Of a stretch of 64,000 nt of DNA, positions 55,441 to 64,000 are shown in pieces. The number at the start of each line of letters is the position of its first letter. Position 1 is the stretch's first letter. The translations under genes and the position numbers were made by a program. The notes under the pieces were generated by a model. It worked only from the letters and a program-made list of their open reading frames with translations, was not told the DNA's origin and searched no databases. The stretch covers positions 1 to 64,000 of the forward strand of contig BDDD01001456.1 of the NCBI GenBank assembly GCA_001972305.1, in the 5' to 3' direction. The stretch is from Cephalotus follicularis. Lineage: Eukaryota; Streptophyta; Magnoliopsida; Oxalidales; Cephalotaceae.

Positions 55441-57535
55441 CATCTCAAGAGGTAGAGTTTTTGTACTTGCTCAGACTGAGGTTCTAGAGTCGACTTCTGT
55501 TGTTGGAGGTACTCTGTATATATATGGTTTTTCTGCTACAGTACTGATGGATTCTGGAGCATCGCATTCCTTTATATCTGCACATTTTTCATCTTGCTTA
55601 GATGTCACCCTTGACTGCATGTCTTATATACTTGATGTGAGCACACCGACTGGGACTTCCATGTATACTGACTCGGTATATAGGAGTTGTGAGATGTCTA
55701 TGGCAGGCATTCCTTTGTATGCAAATTTGATAGTGCTACCTATCCGTGACTTCGATGTTATATTGGGGATGGATTGGCTATCGGCACACCGTTCTCGTAT
55801 GGATTGTTACCATAAGACTGTGGATTTCTGTCTACCCGACGGAATGACCTTTCAGTTCAAGGGAGACAAGGGATTCTCAACACCGATCATATCTTTTATC
55901 CGAGCATCGAAATACCTAGAGAAGGGATGCGAGGGATATTTGGCCTATGTTATTGATCGAAGGAAGGAGAAAGGCTTGAGCTTGGAGGAAATTCGAGTTG
56001 TGTGCGAATTTTCGGATGTGTTTCCTGATGACTTGGGGTCTTTGCCACCGAGGAGAAATATGGAGTTCGTTATTGATCTTGTTCCTGGAACGGCTCCTAT
56101 CTCTAAATCACCCTATCGGATGGCTCCTGCTGAGTTGCGAGAGCTGAAGCTACGTTACAAGACCTGATTGATAAGGGTTTTGTAAGACCCAGTGTTTCTC
56201 CATGGGGTGCACCTGTACTGTTCGTCGAGAAGAAGGTTGGGTCGATGAGGCTCTGCATCGACTACCGAATGTTGAATAAAGCAACTATCAAGAACAAGTA
56301 TACTTTACCCCACATTGAGGATTTGTTTGATCAGTTACAAGGATCAAGGGTGTTTTCCAAGCTCGACTTGAGGTCAAGTTATCACCAACTGCGAGTAAGG
56401 GAAGGGGACATTGAGAAGACTGCCTTCTGGACACGGTATGGTCACTACGAGTTATTGGTGATGCCATTCAGTGTTACCAATGCACCGGAAGCTTCTATGT
56501 CATTGATGAATGACGTATTTCGGCCATACCTGGACCAGTTTGTTGTGGTGTTTATCGATGACATATTGGTATACTCGAGGAGTGAAGAGGAGCACACTCG
56601 GCATATGAGGATGGTGTTGCAGGTTCTTAGAGAGCACCGGTTGTACGCCAAGTTCGGCAAGTGTGAGTTTTGGCTTGATCATGTGATCTTTCTCGGTCAC
56701 ATAGTATCTGGAGAAGGCTTGGCGATGGATCCGTCAAAGAATGAAGTAGTACGAGACTGGCCGCAACCGAAGAATGTGACGGAGGTGCGCAGTTTCCTTG
56801 GATTAGCGGGATATTACCGGAGATTTATCCAGAATTTTTCGAGGAAAGCCGAACCCTTGACCAGACTGACCCAGAAGAAGACTCCTTTTATCTGGGACAA
56901 AGACTGTGAGGCTAGTTTTTGCGAACTGAAGGATCAGTTGGTTTCCGCTCCTATCTTGGCATTACCTGATGGTAATGAAGGCTTTGCAGTCTACAGTGAT
57001 GCATCGGGTAAGGGTTTAGGCTGTGTATTGATGCAGCGAGGTAGAGTGATTGCATATGCCTCGAGGAAGCTGAAGCCGTATGAAGAGAACTACCCGACTC
57101 ATTACCTTGAGCTTGCATCTATTGTTTTCGCCCTTCAGAAGTGGAGGCACTATCTTTATGGGGGCGCAGTTTGAGATCTTTACCGATCACAAGAGCTTGA
57201 GGTATCTGTTTTGTCAAGATACACTGAACATGAGACAGCGCGGGTGGGTAGAATTCTTCAATGATTATGATTGCAGTGTCCAGTATCACCCGGGGAAAGC
57301 GAATGTGGTCGCTGATGCCTTGAGTCGTAAGGCTATGCTTGCTAGTGCGATGGTGTCGCAATGGAAGATGTTGGAAGACTTCCAAGAATGGTCTCCGTTT
57401 AATCAGTCACCGGGGATCTTTCTAGCTGACATGAGAGTACAACCCGTGTTACTGGATCACATCAGGGATGCACAACCATATGATCCTGAATTGCAGCGGA
57501 TCCGAGAGAACCTGGATTCAGAGTCCGATTTTTGA
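55441..57535 (+). pseudogene. Element B protease, reverse transcriptase and RNase H, two frameshifts
   Basis: Protease: VLMDSGASHSFI (55544). Linker: VILGMDWLSAHRSRMD (55758) to FSDVFPDDLGSLPP. A one-base deletion near 56152 shifts the frame at RELKL. RT then reads [16 protein letters not shown] (56254), [16 protein letters not shown] (56551-56562) and [12 protein letters not shown] (56790). In the VKKKDGS motif Asp is Val and one Lys is Glu (56226-56240). RNase H has [12 protein letters not shown] (56991) and [17 protein letters not shown]. An extra G near 57164 shifts the frame again. [11 protein letters not shown] and [15 protein letters not shown] follow, ending TGA at 57533. Confidence 0.92.
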
Positions 57536-58901
57536 GTGCATGCTGATGGTGTTCTGAGGTATCGGGGACGTGTGTGTCTTCTGAACGAACCAAGAATGAA
57601 GGATGAGTTACTCTACGGGGCTCATAAATCCCTCTACAGTATTCATCCGGGTAGCACGAAAATGTATCAAGACATGAAGAAGTGTTACTGGTGGCCTGGC
57701 ATGAAGCGGGAGATCGCTGAGTATGTGGCAAGGTGTTTGACTTGCCAGACAGTTAAGGCAGAGCACCAGAGACCGGCAGGTTTGCTGCAACCTTTGCCAA
57801 TTCTAGAGTGGAAGTGGGAACATGTTATGATGGATTTTGTTTAAGGTTTTCCTCTGACTCGGAACCGTCATAACGCCGTGTGGGTTATCGTGGATAGACT
57901 CACCAAATCAACGCACTTTCTGCATACACATGTTACTGATTCTGCGAGCAAGCTAGCTCGTTTGTATGTGAAGGAGATAGTGAGATTACACGGTGTTCCA
58001 GTCAGTATCGTATGCGACAGAGATGCCATCTTCACTTCCAACTTTTGGAAGAGGTTTCAGACAGCTTTCAGGACGAAGCTGAACTTGAGTACTGCCTTCC
58101 ACTCTCAGACCGATGGGTAGTCTGAGCATACTATCCAGACCTTGGAGGATATGCTACAGGCCTGTATTATTGATTTTGCTGGTACTTGGGAGGATCACAT
58201 TCCTCTGATAGAGTTCTCTTACAATAACAGCTATCACTCCAGTATCGGCATGGCACCGTTTGAGGCACTGTATGGGAGGAAGTGCAGATCTCCTGTGTGT
58301 TGGGATGAGGTCGGGGAGCGACCTTTACTCGGGACTGAGTTGGTGGAGGAAACTTCAGAAAAGATCAGAACGATCAAGAAGAAGCTGCTTGCTGCACAGA
58401 GTCGGCAGAAGAGCTATACGGACAGTATCAAGAGAAGGCCCTTAACCTTCAGTGTGGGCGATCATTTGTTCTTGAAGGTTTCACCGTGGAAGGGCGTGCA
58501 AAGGTTTGGGAAGAAGGGAAAATTAGCTCCACGCTATATTGGTCCTTTCGAGATTTTGGAGAGAGTCGGGGAGGTATCCTTCCAACTTGCCTTACCTCCT
58601 GCACTGTCAAACGTGCACGACGTCTTTCATATATCTATGCTGAGGAGATATATCCCAGACCCGTCACATGTCCTGGACTATGATATTGTTCCGGTACAGG
58701 ATGATCTATCTTGTAAGGAGTTACGTGTGCGGATTCTCGATCGGAAGACGTAGACTTTGAGGAACCGAACCATCTCCATGGTCAAGGTTCAATGGCAGTT
58801 TCACTGACCTGATGAAGTAACTTGGGAGCGTGAGGAGGATGTCCGAGAACGCTACCCGCACTTGTTCTACATTTGTTTTAATTTCGAGAACGAAATTCCT
58901 T
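57536..58901 (+). pseudogene. Element B integrase with GPY/F and chromodomain-like tail
   Basis: The zinc-binding part has HKSLYSIHPGS (57622) and CLTCQ (57736). Core: MDFV then TAA (57842), VDRLTKSTHF (57890), CDRDAIFTSNFW (58013) and FHSQTDG then TAG (58099, where element A has CAG). The core continues with [22 protein letters not shown] and GPY/F (KLAPRYIGPFEILE, 58520). VHDVFHISMLRRYIPDPSHV leads to TAG at 58751. The tail MVKVQWQFH-PDEVTWEREED (58779-58836) resembles the chromodomain end of Tekay integrases and closes near 58902 just before the polypurine tract. Confidence 0.9.
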
Positions 58902-58915
58902 GAAGGGGGGGTGGA
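58902..58915 (+). promoter_or_regulatory. Polypurine tract of element B
   Basis: GAAGGGGGGGTGGA lies directly before the TG of the 3' LTR. Confidence 0.9.
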
Positions 58916-61237
58916 TGTAACGTCTGAGATTTTCATTTATTATAATTTCACAATGTATTTGTACTTTTGAATTGTGAAACTTATAAAAGATGGATTTTCC
59001 GAATTTGGTGATGTTTTCCCAACTCTAATAATGCTAATCTTAGAGTAAAATGTTAAAAGAATGTTAAAAGGCTAAACGACGCTGTTCTGGGGAAAACACG
59101 TCGACGTCCTTGAGGCAAAAGGGCGCACGTCGCTGCATGCACATGCACATCGATCCGGAGGAGGACATCGACGTCCTCGTGTAACTGATGAATGACATCG
59201 ACGTCTTTGGAAAGACGTCGACGCTTTAACTTCGAATGTCATGCATGTTACTCTGCTGACAAACAACGTGCAAAGGGGAGTCTTTTTAGAACCTTTCTCT
59301 GGCGCCTTGAGGCATGGGTTAGGACGTGTTGGGCATGCACCTTACTCCCTAACCTGCATGGCTGAAATTATGAGGACAAGTGTAGCATGAGTGTGAGCAT
59401 GCAAGAAGTGCAAGGAAGAGAGGGACATGTGTGCATGCAAGGGATGGATAGAATGAATGTGGCACTGTCTGGCATGAAGGACTGAGAAACGAACCCAGCT
59501 GCTGCTGCAGAGGTGGGGGTGTATCCTAGACACATGTGACCTGCAACAAAAACGCAGAGGAAGAAGAAAGGAGGGTGAGTTGCATAAAAGACAGCCTCCA
59601 CCTCCTATCTTCGGCTGTTATTGATTGGAAAGAACCAGAGGCTTGAGAGGACACTGTGAGGGTGAGAAAACAGAAAGTAAAGGAGAGAAAACGTTTCCAC
59701 CATTGTTGAGCTTGGAGCTTGGAGCTTGTGGCTTGCAGCAACGGGAAGGACCTAGAGGCTGCTATGACCAGTTTGGAACGAAAAGAGGTGGACTTTCCAG
59801 TTCCTAACGTGGAACAACAAGGTAGGGCAAAGCCATAACTGTAATCTCGAGTTTGATATTCATGCATGGTCTATGATTTTGGTTGTATGAAATGCATGAT
59901 TCTTCAACTGATTTTGTCACTGGATTGATGCCATGATGTGCTAGATATGTTATGAGTATCTGCATGTTGGTTTCTTGCCTTGATTACCTGTTATTATGCA
60001 TGATTAAGGGTTGTAATTGCTTCTGTGTGTTAAGTCGTGAGGAAGAAAACGACTGCTGCTCGATAGACATCGACGCCTTTTAATAAACATCGACGTCCTT
60101 TGGGTTTTACCTTGATACTGATGTGAAAGGGATCGACGTCTATGTAAAGACATCGACTCCTTTGGCTACCTGCCTGGGATTTGACGTGTTACACGTCGAT
60201 GCCTAAGATCCCTACCTTAACGCGTCGACGCTGTGAACAATACGCTGTCGTTTCAAGGTTCCAGACCTTGAGCGTCGACGCGTATGAATGGACATCGACG
60301 CCTCCTGCTGTAGAATGCGCTGACACTAAGACTTGGACATCGACGCCTGTTGGAAAAGACATCGACGCCTTTTGGATAGACATCGACGTCTTTGGTACTG
60401 TTTGGGGATTTCTTCACCTAACGATATGAAACGATCCCGATTCCTGTTAGAGTGCATTTGAGCATTTCTATGCATTACATATGTACTGTTTACTGCCTGA
60501 TTGTATACTGTTTGTGAATTGTTTATGATTTCTAAAGTCTTGATATTTAGAAATGCATATATGAACTCGGAATGTGATATTTTGAGTATGGAAATATGTA
60601 TTGATTAATAACGTATTTTTGAACAAGTTTGTAAACAAATTCACACTACTAAAACTGTTTGAAGGTATTTTCTATGGAAAATATATATTTCAAATGTTGT
60701 CACTTTTGGAAACATTTTGGAAATAACCTGCATAAACTGGAATTTCTACTGTGCTGCATCATCCATGCATTCATATCATGACATGCATTTAATTTTAATC
60801 CCGAACTGCTTTTATGACTTAGCCGAGTGAGGACAAAGGCTAACCTCCTACTTTACAGATTGATGCAGTGGACCTGTTGGACTGACATGGACGAAGATCA
60901 AGTTGTTATGTTCTTGATTTTGCTTCTCCTGTTTTGTATTAAACCTATGTTGGTTATGGATTTCGGATGTATCGTACTTATGACTTGTTAATGATGGATT
61001 TTAATCTTGTACTGTAATTCACGCTCCGTCTTATGGGAAATTAACTAATGACTTGTATTTGGGTAGCGTGCGGTATGGGACGCACGTTACGAGTTTACAG
61101 CTTATGAACTTGTTATGTTTCCGCAACTGATGTTCTTGGACAATTTTTAAATTTTATGGATTTTGCATGAGCTGTATTTTATATGTTAATTGCCTTTACC
61201 GCTTTAATGTTGCGTTTCTCTTAAACGGGGTGTGACA
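58916..61237 (+). mobile_element. 3' LTR of element B, with a different internal deletion
   Basis: It runs from TGTAACGTCTGAG to CGGGGTGTGACA, 2322 bp. At 60730/60731 AACCTGC is joined directly to ATAAACTGGAATT, whereas in the 5' LTR these are separated by 480 bp (53221-53700) holding the ACTAGTTGC...GCCAGGAG block. A TATA-like CATAAAAGAC lies at 59583-59592, GTAGGG near 59821 and GAGTGAGGACAAAGGCTAAC at 60826. ACATCGACGTC motifs lie at 59098-59225 and 60060-60395. Confidence 0.93.
59098..60395 (+). repeat. ACATCGACGTC near-palindrome clusters in element B 3' LTR
   Basis: There are two groups, 59098-59225 (about five copies) and 60064-60395 (about twelve copies), at the same places as in solo LTR B. 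Good copies include GACATCGACGTCCTC (59166), GACATCGACGTCTTTGG (59195) and AAAGACATCGACGCC (60356). The 5' LTR keeps only the first group (52866-53012). Confidence 0.83.
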
Positions 61238-61242
61238 GTTAT

Positions 61243-62014
61243 GTCAACATTTCCACGTTTAAAATCATTTTCAACCAAAATTTTGTTAACCTTTCGTACC
61301 AAGCTCAAGGAGCTTGTTTAAGACCATGCAAAGCCTTGTTAAGTTTAAAAACATGGTTTGGAAAGTAAGGATCCTCAAAACCTTGAGGTTGTTCCACATG
61401 TACTTCTTTGTAAAACCATTCAAAATCGCACTTTTTACATCCATTTGATATAATTTAAAATCTTTAAAACAAGCAAATGCAAGTAACAAACGTATAGATT
61501 CTAATCTAGCAACATGTGCATATGTTTCATCGTAATCTATACCTTCTTCTTGTGAATAACCTTGAGCAACTAATCTAGCATTATTTCTAACTATTACTCC
61601 TTCATTATCCAGTTTATTTCTAAAAAATCATTTAGTTCCTATAACCGAATGATCCTTAGGTCTAGGTACAAGAAACCAAACTTTGTTACGTTCAAACTGG
61701 TTTAGCTCTTCTTGCATAGCTACTATCCAGTTTTCATCCTTTTCAGCTTCTACAAAGTTCTTAAGTTCAAAATGAGAAAGAAAAGCAACATAATTACAAG
61801 TATTTGCATTAGACCTAGTCATAATACCATGTTGAATATAACCAATTATGGCCTCATGAGGGTGATCTTTAACTACTTTAAAGGTCTTATCTACAAGATC
61901 TTGTTGGTAGCTATTCTTAGAATCGACATCTATGTACTTTGAAGGTTCATGAAATTCTATGCTATCTTGCATACATGTACTTACATCATTTGACTCATCA
62001 AAGACTATATGCAT
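61243..62014 (-). pseudogene. SIRE pol: integrase-RT linker and RT N-terminal part, broken
   Basis: On the minus strand the linker (62014-61628) has YIQHGIMTRSNA (61850) and NFVEAEKDENWIVAMQEEL. A stop TGA/TAA follows after GTKW near 61620. RT then reads NARLVAQGYSQEEGIDYDET (61560-61500) and [15 protein letters not shown] (61445). Several frame changes follow (FVYKK, then ALHGLKQAP near 61310 with a TGA after it). It ends at the GTTAT duplication; the YVDD part is at 52620. Confidence 0.86.
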
Positions 62015-62050
62015 AGACTATTCTACTAGCAATGTAAATTTATTAAAACA

Positions 62051-63274
62051 TCAATAAGCTATACTAGTAAGAGAGTATCCAAGAAATATACCTTCATCCG
62101 CTTTTGAGTCGAACTTACGAAGTTGATCCTTTTCGTTGTTGTGAATGAAGCACTTGCATCCGAAGGCACGAAAGTGACTTGTGTTATCCTTTCTCTCTCT
62201 CCACAACTCGTATGGAGTCTTTTTGATAATTGGCCTTATTGATGTTCTATTTAAAATATAACATGCAGTGTTTGTGGCTTCGAACCAAAAATATTTTGGA
62301 AGATTTTTTTTGCAAAGCATGGTTCTAGTCATTTCTTCTAAAGTTCTATTTCTCCTCTCAACAACACAATTTTGTTGAGTTCTAGGAGTTGAAAATTCAT
62401 GTTTAAAACCATTTTCTAGGCAAAAGTTGTCAAAAATGTGAATTTTGAACTCTTTACCATGATCGCTTCTTACTTTCAAAATAAGAAATCCTTTTTCTTT
62501 TTGAACATGTTTACAAAAATTTGTAAAGAATGTAAAGACTTCACTTTTATGTGCTAAAAAGAAAACCCATGTGTACCTAGAGTAGTCGTCAACAATAACA
62601 TAAGCATAAGACTTACCACCTAAGCTTCTTATGTTTATAGGTCCAAAAAGATCCATATGAAGTAGTTCGAGTAGCCTAGTAGTTGAGACAATGTTAATTG
62701 ATTTAAAACTTGTTCTAGTTTGTTTTCCTTGTTGACAAGCATCACAAATCTTGTCTTTTTGAAAATTCAACTTAGGGAGACCTCTAACTAGGTCATGTTT
62801 TAAAATCTTGGAAAGTGTTCTCATACTAACATGTCCAAGTCGTCTATGCCACATCCAACTATCTTCATTTAAGGAGACAAGACATTTAACATTTTGATTT
62901 TGAAGATCATCTATGTTTATAACGTAAACATTGCCTTCTCTTTGTCCTATAAACTTGGTGGTGTTATTGTTATTGTCAGTGACTCTACATGATAACTTTT
63001 CGAAAATAACTCTACAATTCTTGTCACACAATTGGCTTATGCTCAAGAGATTATGTTTGAGTCCTTTAACATGCAGTACATTAGAAACAGTAAGATTTTC
63101 ATTACCTATGGATCCGATTCCAATGATTTGTCCTTTTGCTTTATCTCCAAAGGTTACGTTTCCTCCTTCTTTTGGTTCCCAGGTTACAAAAAGACTTTTG
63201 TTTCTCGTCATGTGTTTGGAGCATCCGCTATCAAGGTACCAACGATTCCTTTTTGATGACGTCTTTAGGCACAT
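62051..63274 (-). pseudogene. SIRE pol: protease, GAG-pre-integrase and integrase, long open frame
   Basis: This is the longest open frame in the window, 407 codons. Protease active site [12 protein letters not shown] lies near 63238. GAG-pre-integrase is seen as WMWHRRLGHVSMRTLSKILK (62855) and CDACQQGKQTRTSFKS. The integrase core has LHMDLFGPI (62660), VDDYSRYTWVFF, RSDHGKEF (62460) and VVERRNRT (62365), so all three catalytic acids are present. It ends with FRAFGCKCFIHNNEKDQLRK and IFLGYS. In the usually invariant QQNGVVER the Gly is Cys. As the flanking parts are broken it is annotated as a pseudogene remnant. Confidence 0.92.
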
Positions 63275-63299
63275 CTACAAAACAAATGAATTTTAGTTG

Positions 63300-64000
63300 A
63301 ATACTTTGGTACCCAAGTTGCTTTGGGTCCAGGGGGGTTAGTGATAAAAGTTCCTTTTGGAACCCATAGAGTTCTTATCTTAAACATTTGATTTCTATAG
63401 AACATGTTTTGTTTAAACTTATTTCTCTTGTACATATCATTTTTCCTACGATAGCAGTTGTGTGTAGTGTGACCATTTTTATTGCAATAGTTACAAGTTA
63501 TGCTAGATGAGGTCTTTTTACTGTGTTTCTTTCAAGATATTTTTGAAAGTGCTTAACATTGTTCATCTCATCATAACCTAAGCTAGCCTTATTGAAAACA
63601 CACCTTTGAAGTCCTAAATGGTCGTCAAGTTTTTCACTACTATTTGAAAACTTTGAAAAAGTTTTCTTAAGAGCACCAACTTCTATTTTAAGAGATTCAT
63701 TTTCTTTTTCAAGAGATACAATCTTATCATCTAAAGGCTTGTTTGATAAACATTCTATCTCATGTTTTAAACTAGCATTTTCTTTATTAATCACTTTTAT
63801 TGTCTTTTTGAGTGAGGCATTTTCTACACTAAATTGTTCAAGTAATTCAAGAAGTTCACTTACCTCGTTTTCATCTTTGTCTTCATCGAGACCGTCAATT
63901 TCCATCAATGCCAATTGTGCTACTTCTTGGTTCTCCTCTTCTTCAGAGCTGGATTCATCACTGTCCGACCATGTAGCTAGCATTGCTCTCTTCTTTTTTT
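63300..64000 (-). pseudogene. SIRE gag, C-terminal part
   Basis: The frame is open from the right edge and includes ATWSDSDESSSEEEENQE, an acidic start seen in SIRE gags, then about 100 residues of coiled coil (ELLELLEQFSVENASLKKTI ... LEKENESLKIEVGALKK). A frameshift near 63525 leads to the zinc knuckle CNYCNKNGHTTHNC (63505-63464) and to the end WVPKGTFITNPPGPKATWVP (63370-63310). The N-terminal part lies beyond the window. Confidence 0.87.

Larger units (their letters stand above)
52683..61237 (+). mobile_element. Complete but dead Tekay/Del chromovirus, element B
   Basis: 5' LTR (52683-54206), PBS, gag, protease, RT, RNase H, integrase with chromodomain-like tail, polypurine tract, 3' LTR (58916-61237). 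It is flanked by an exact 5-bp target duplication GTTAT (52678-52682 and 61238-61242), inside the RT of the minus-strand SIRE element and in opposite orientation. It is 8555 bp long. The two LTRs have different large deletions: compared with the family's full LTR at 6734-9461, the 5' LTR lacks about 1.3 kb and the 3' LTR about 0.48 kb. Gag and pol carry at least a dozen stops and two single-base frameshifts. Confidence 0.95.
34842..64000 (-). mobile_element. SIRE/Maximus-type Copia element, minus strand, interrupted by three insertions
   Basis: Read from right to left: gag with coiled coil and zinc knuckle (to 63400), protease, integrase, RT, RNase H (pol ends at 51702), a spacer, a third ORF (51142 down to about 36560), polypurine tract and 3' LTR (34842-36122). 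This order with an ORF between pol and the 3' LTR defines the SIRE/Maximus lineage. Insertions: Tekay element B at 52683-61237 (in RT), a gag-only element array at 40251-50958 (in the third ORF) and a related solo LTR at 36869-39369 (same ORF). Without them the visible part would be about 7.4 kb. The 5' LTR and gag N-terminus are outside the window. Confidence 0.92.

Overview
The window is a slice of nuclear DNA from a flowering plant with a repeat-rich genome. I found no host gene, rRNA, tRNA or CRISPR array. Nearly everything is LTR retrotransposon sequence, mostly Ty3/Gypsy chromovirus of Tekay/Del type (PBS TGGTATCAGAG, FIDD reverse transcriptase, GPY/F plus chromodomain-like integrase tail) and Ty1/Copia (YVDD reverse transcriptase). 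One Copia element is of SIRE/Maximus type, with a coiled-coil gag and a third ORF after pol that begins MARTK. One CACTA transposon end is also present. No coding region is intact: stops, frameshifts, truncations and nested insertions run throughout.

Left part (1-16639). The window opens inside a SIRE-type LTR (1-213) that interrupts the protease region of Gypsy element A (214-5725, with its 3' LTR at 3468-5725). Next comes an LTR-like block carrying a degenerate TACGGAT tandem array. This block is split by two solo LTRs with target site duplications: solo LTR B (6734-9461) and solo LTR E (11172-14910, TSD TGTTA), the latter packed with minisatellites. More LTR-like sequence follows to 16639.

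Middle part (16640-34841). A CACTA end (16640-16985) leads into Copia element F, which can be traced as gag 17137-17920, GAG-pre-integrase 19058-19192 and integrase/RT/RNase H 20430-22966. It is interrupted by an inverted LTR-like fragment and by a SIRE-type solo LTR (19193-20429, TSD ATGTT). Its 3' LTR is cut by Gypsy element C (LTR 23226-25337, gag, protease, start of RT), which itself ends abruptly at 27729. Then come a minus-strand Copia LTR, LTR-like repeats, a second copy of the F family (31982-33060) and an LTR of the TACGGAT family (33061-34841).

Right part (34842-64000). A single minus-strand SIRE/Maximus element starts with its 3' LTR (34842-36122) and runs past the right edge. Three insertions break it: a solo LTR (36869-39369, TSD AACAA) in the third ORF; an LTR-gag-LTR-gag-LTR array of a gag-only (TR-GAG-like) element (40251-50958) in the same ORF; and a complete but dead Tekay element B (52683-61237, TSD GTTAT) in the RT domain.

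The most unusual signal is that LTRs of unrelated Copia and Gypsy families carry clusters of short near-palindromes centred on GTCGAC. They occur in two versions: an AAAGACRTCGAYGTCTTT type and a CAGTCGACTG (CAGCCGACTG) type. A GTCAACG form looks like a CpG-decayed derivative.
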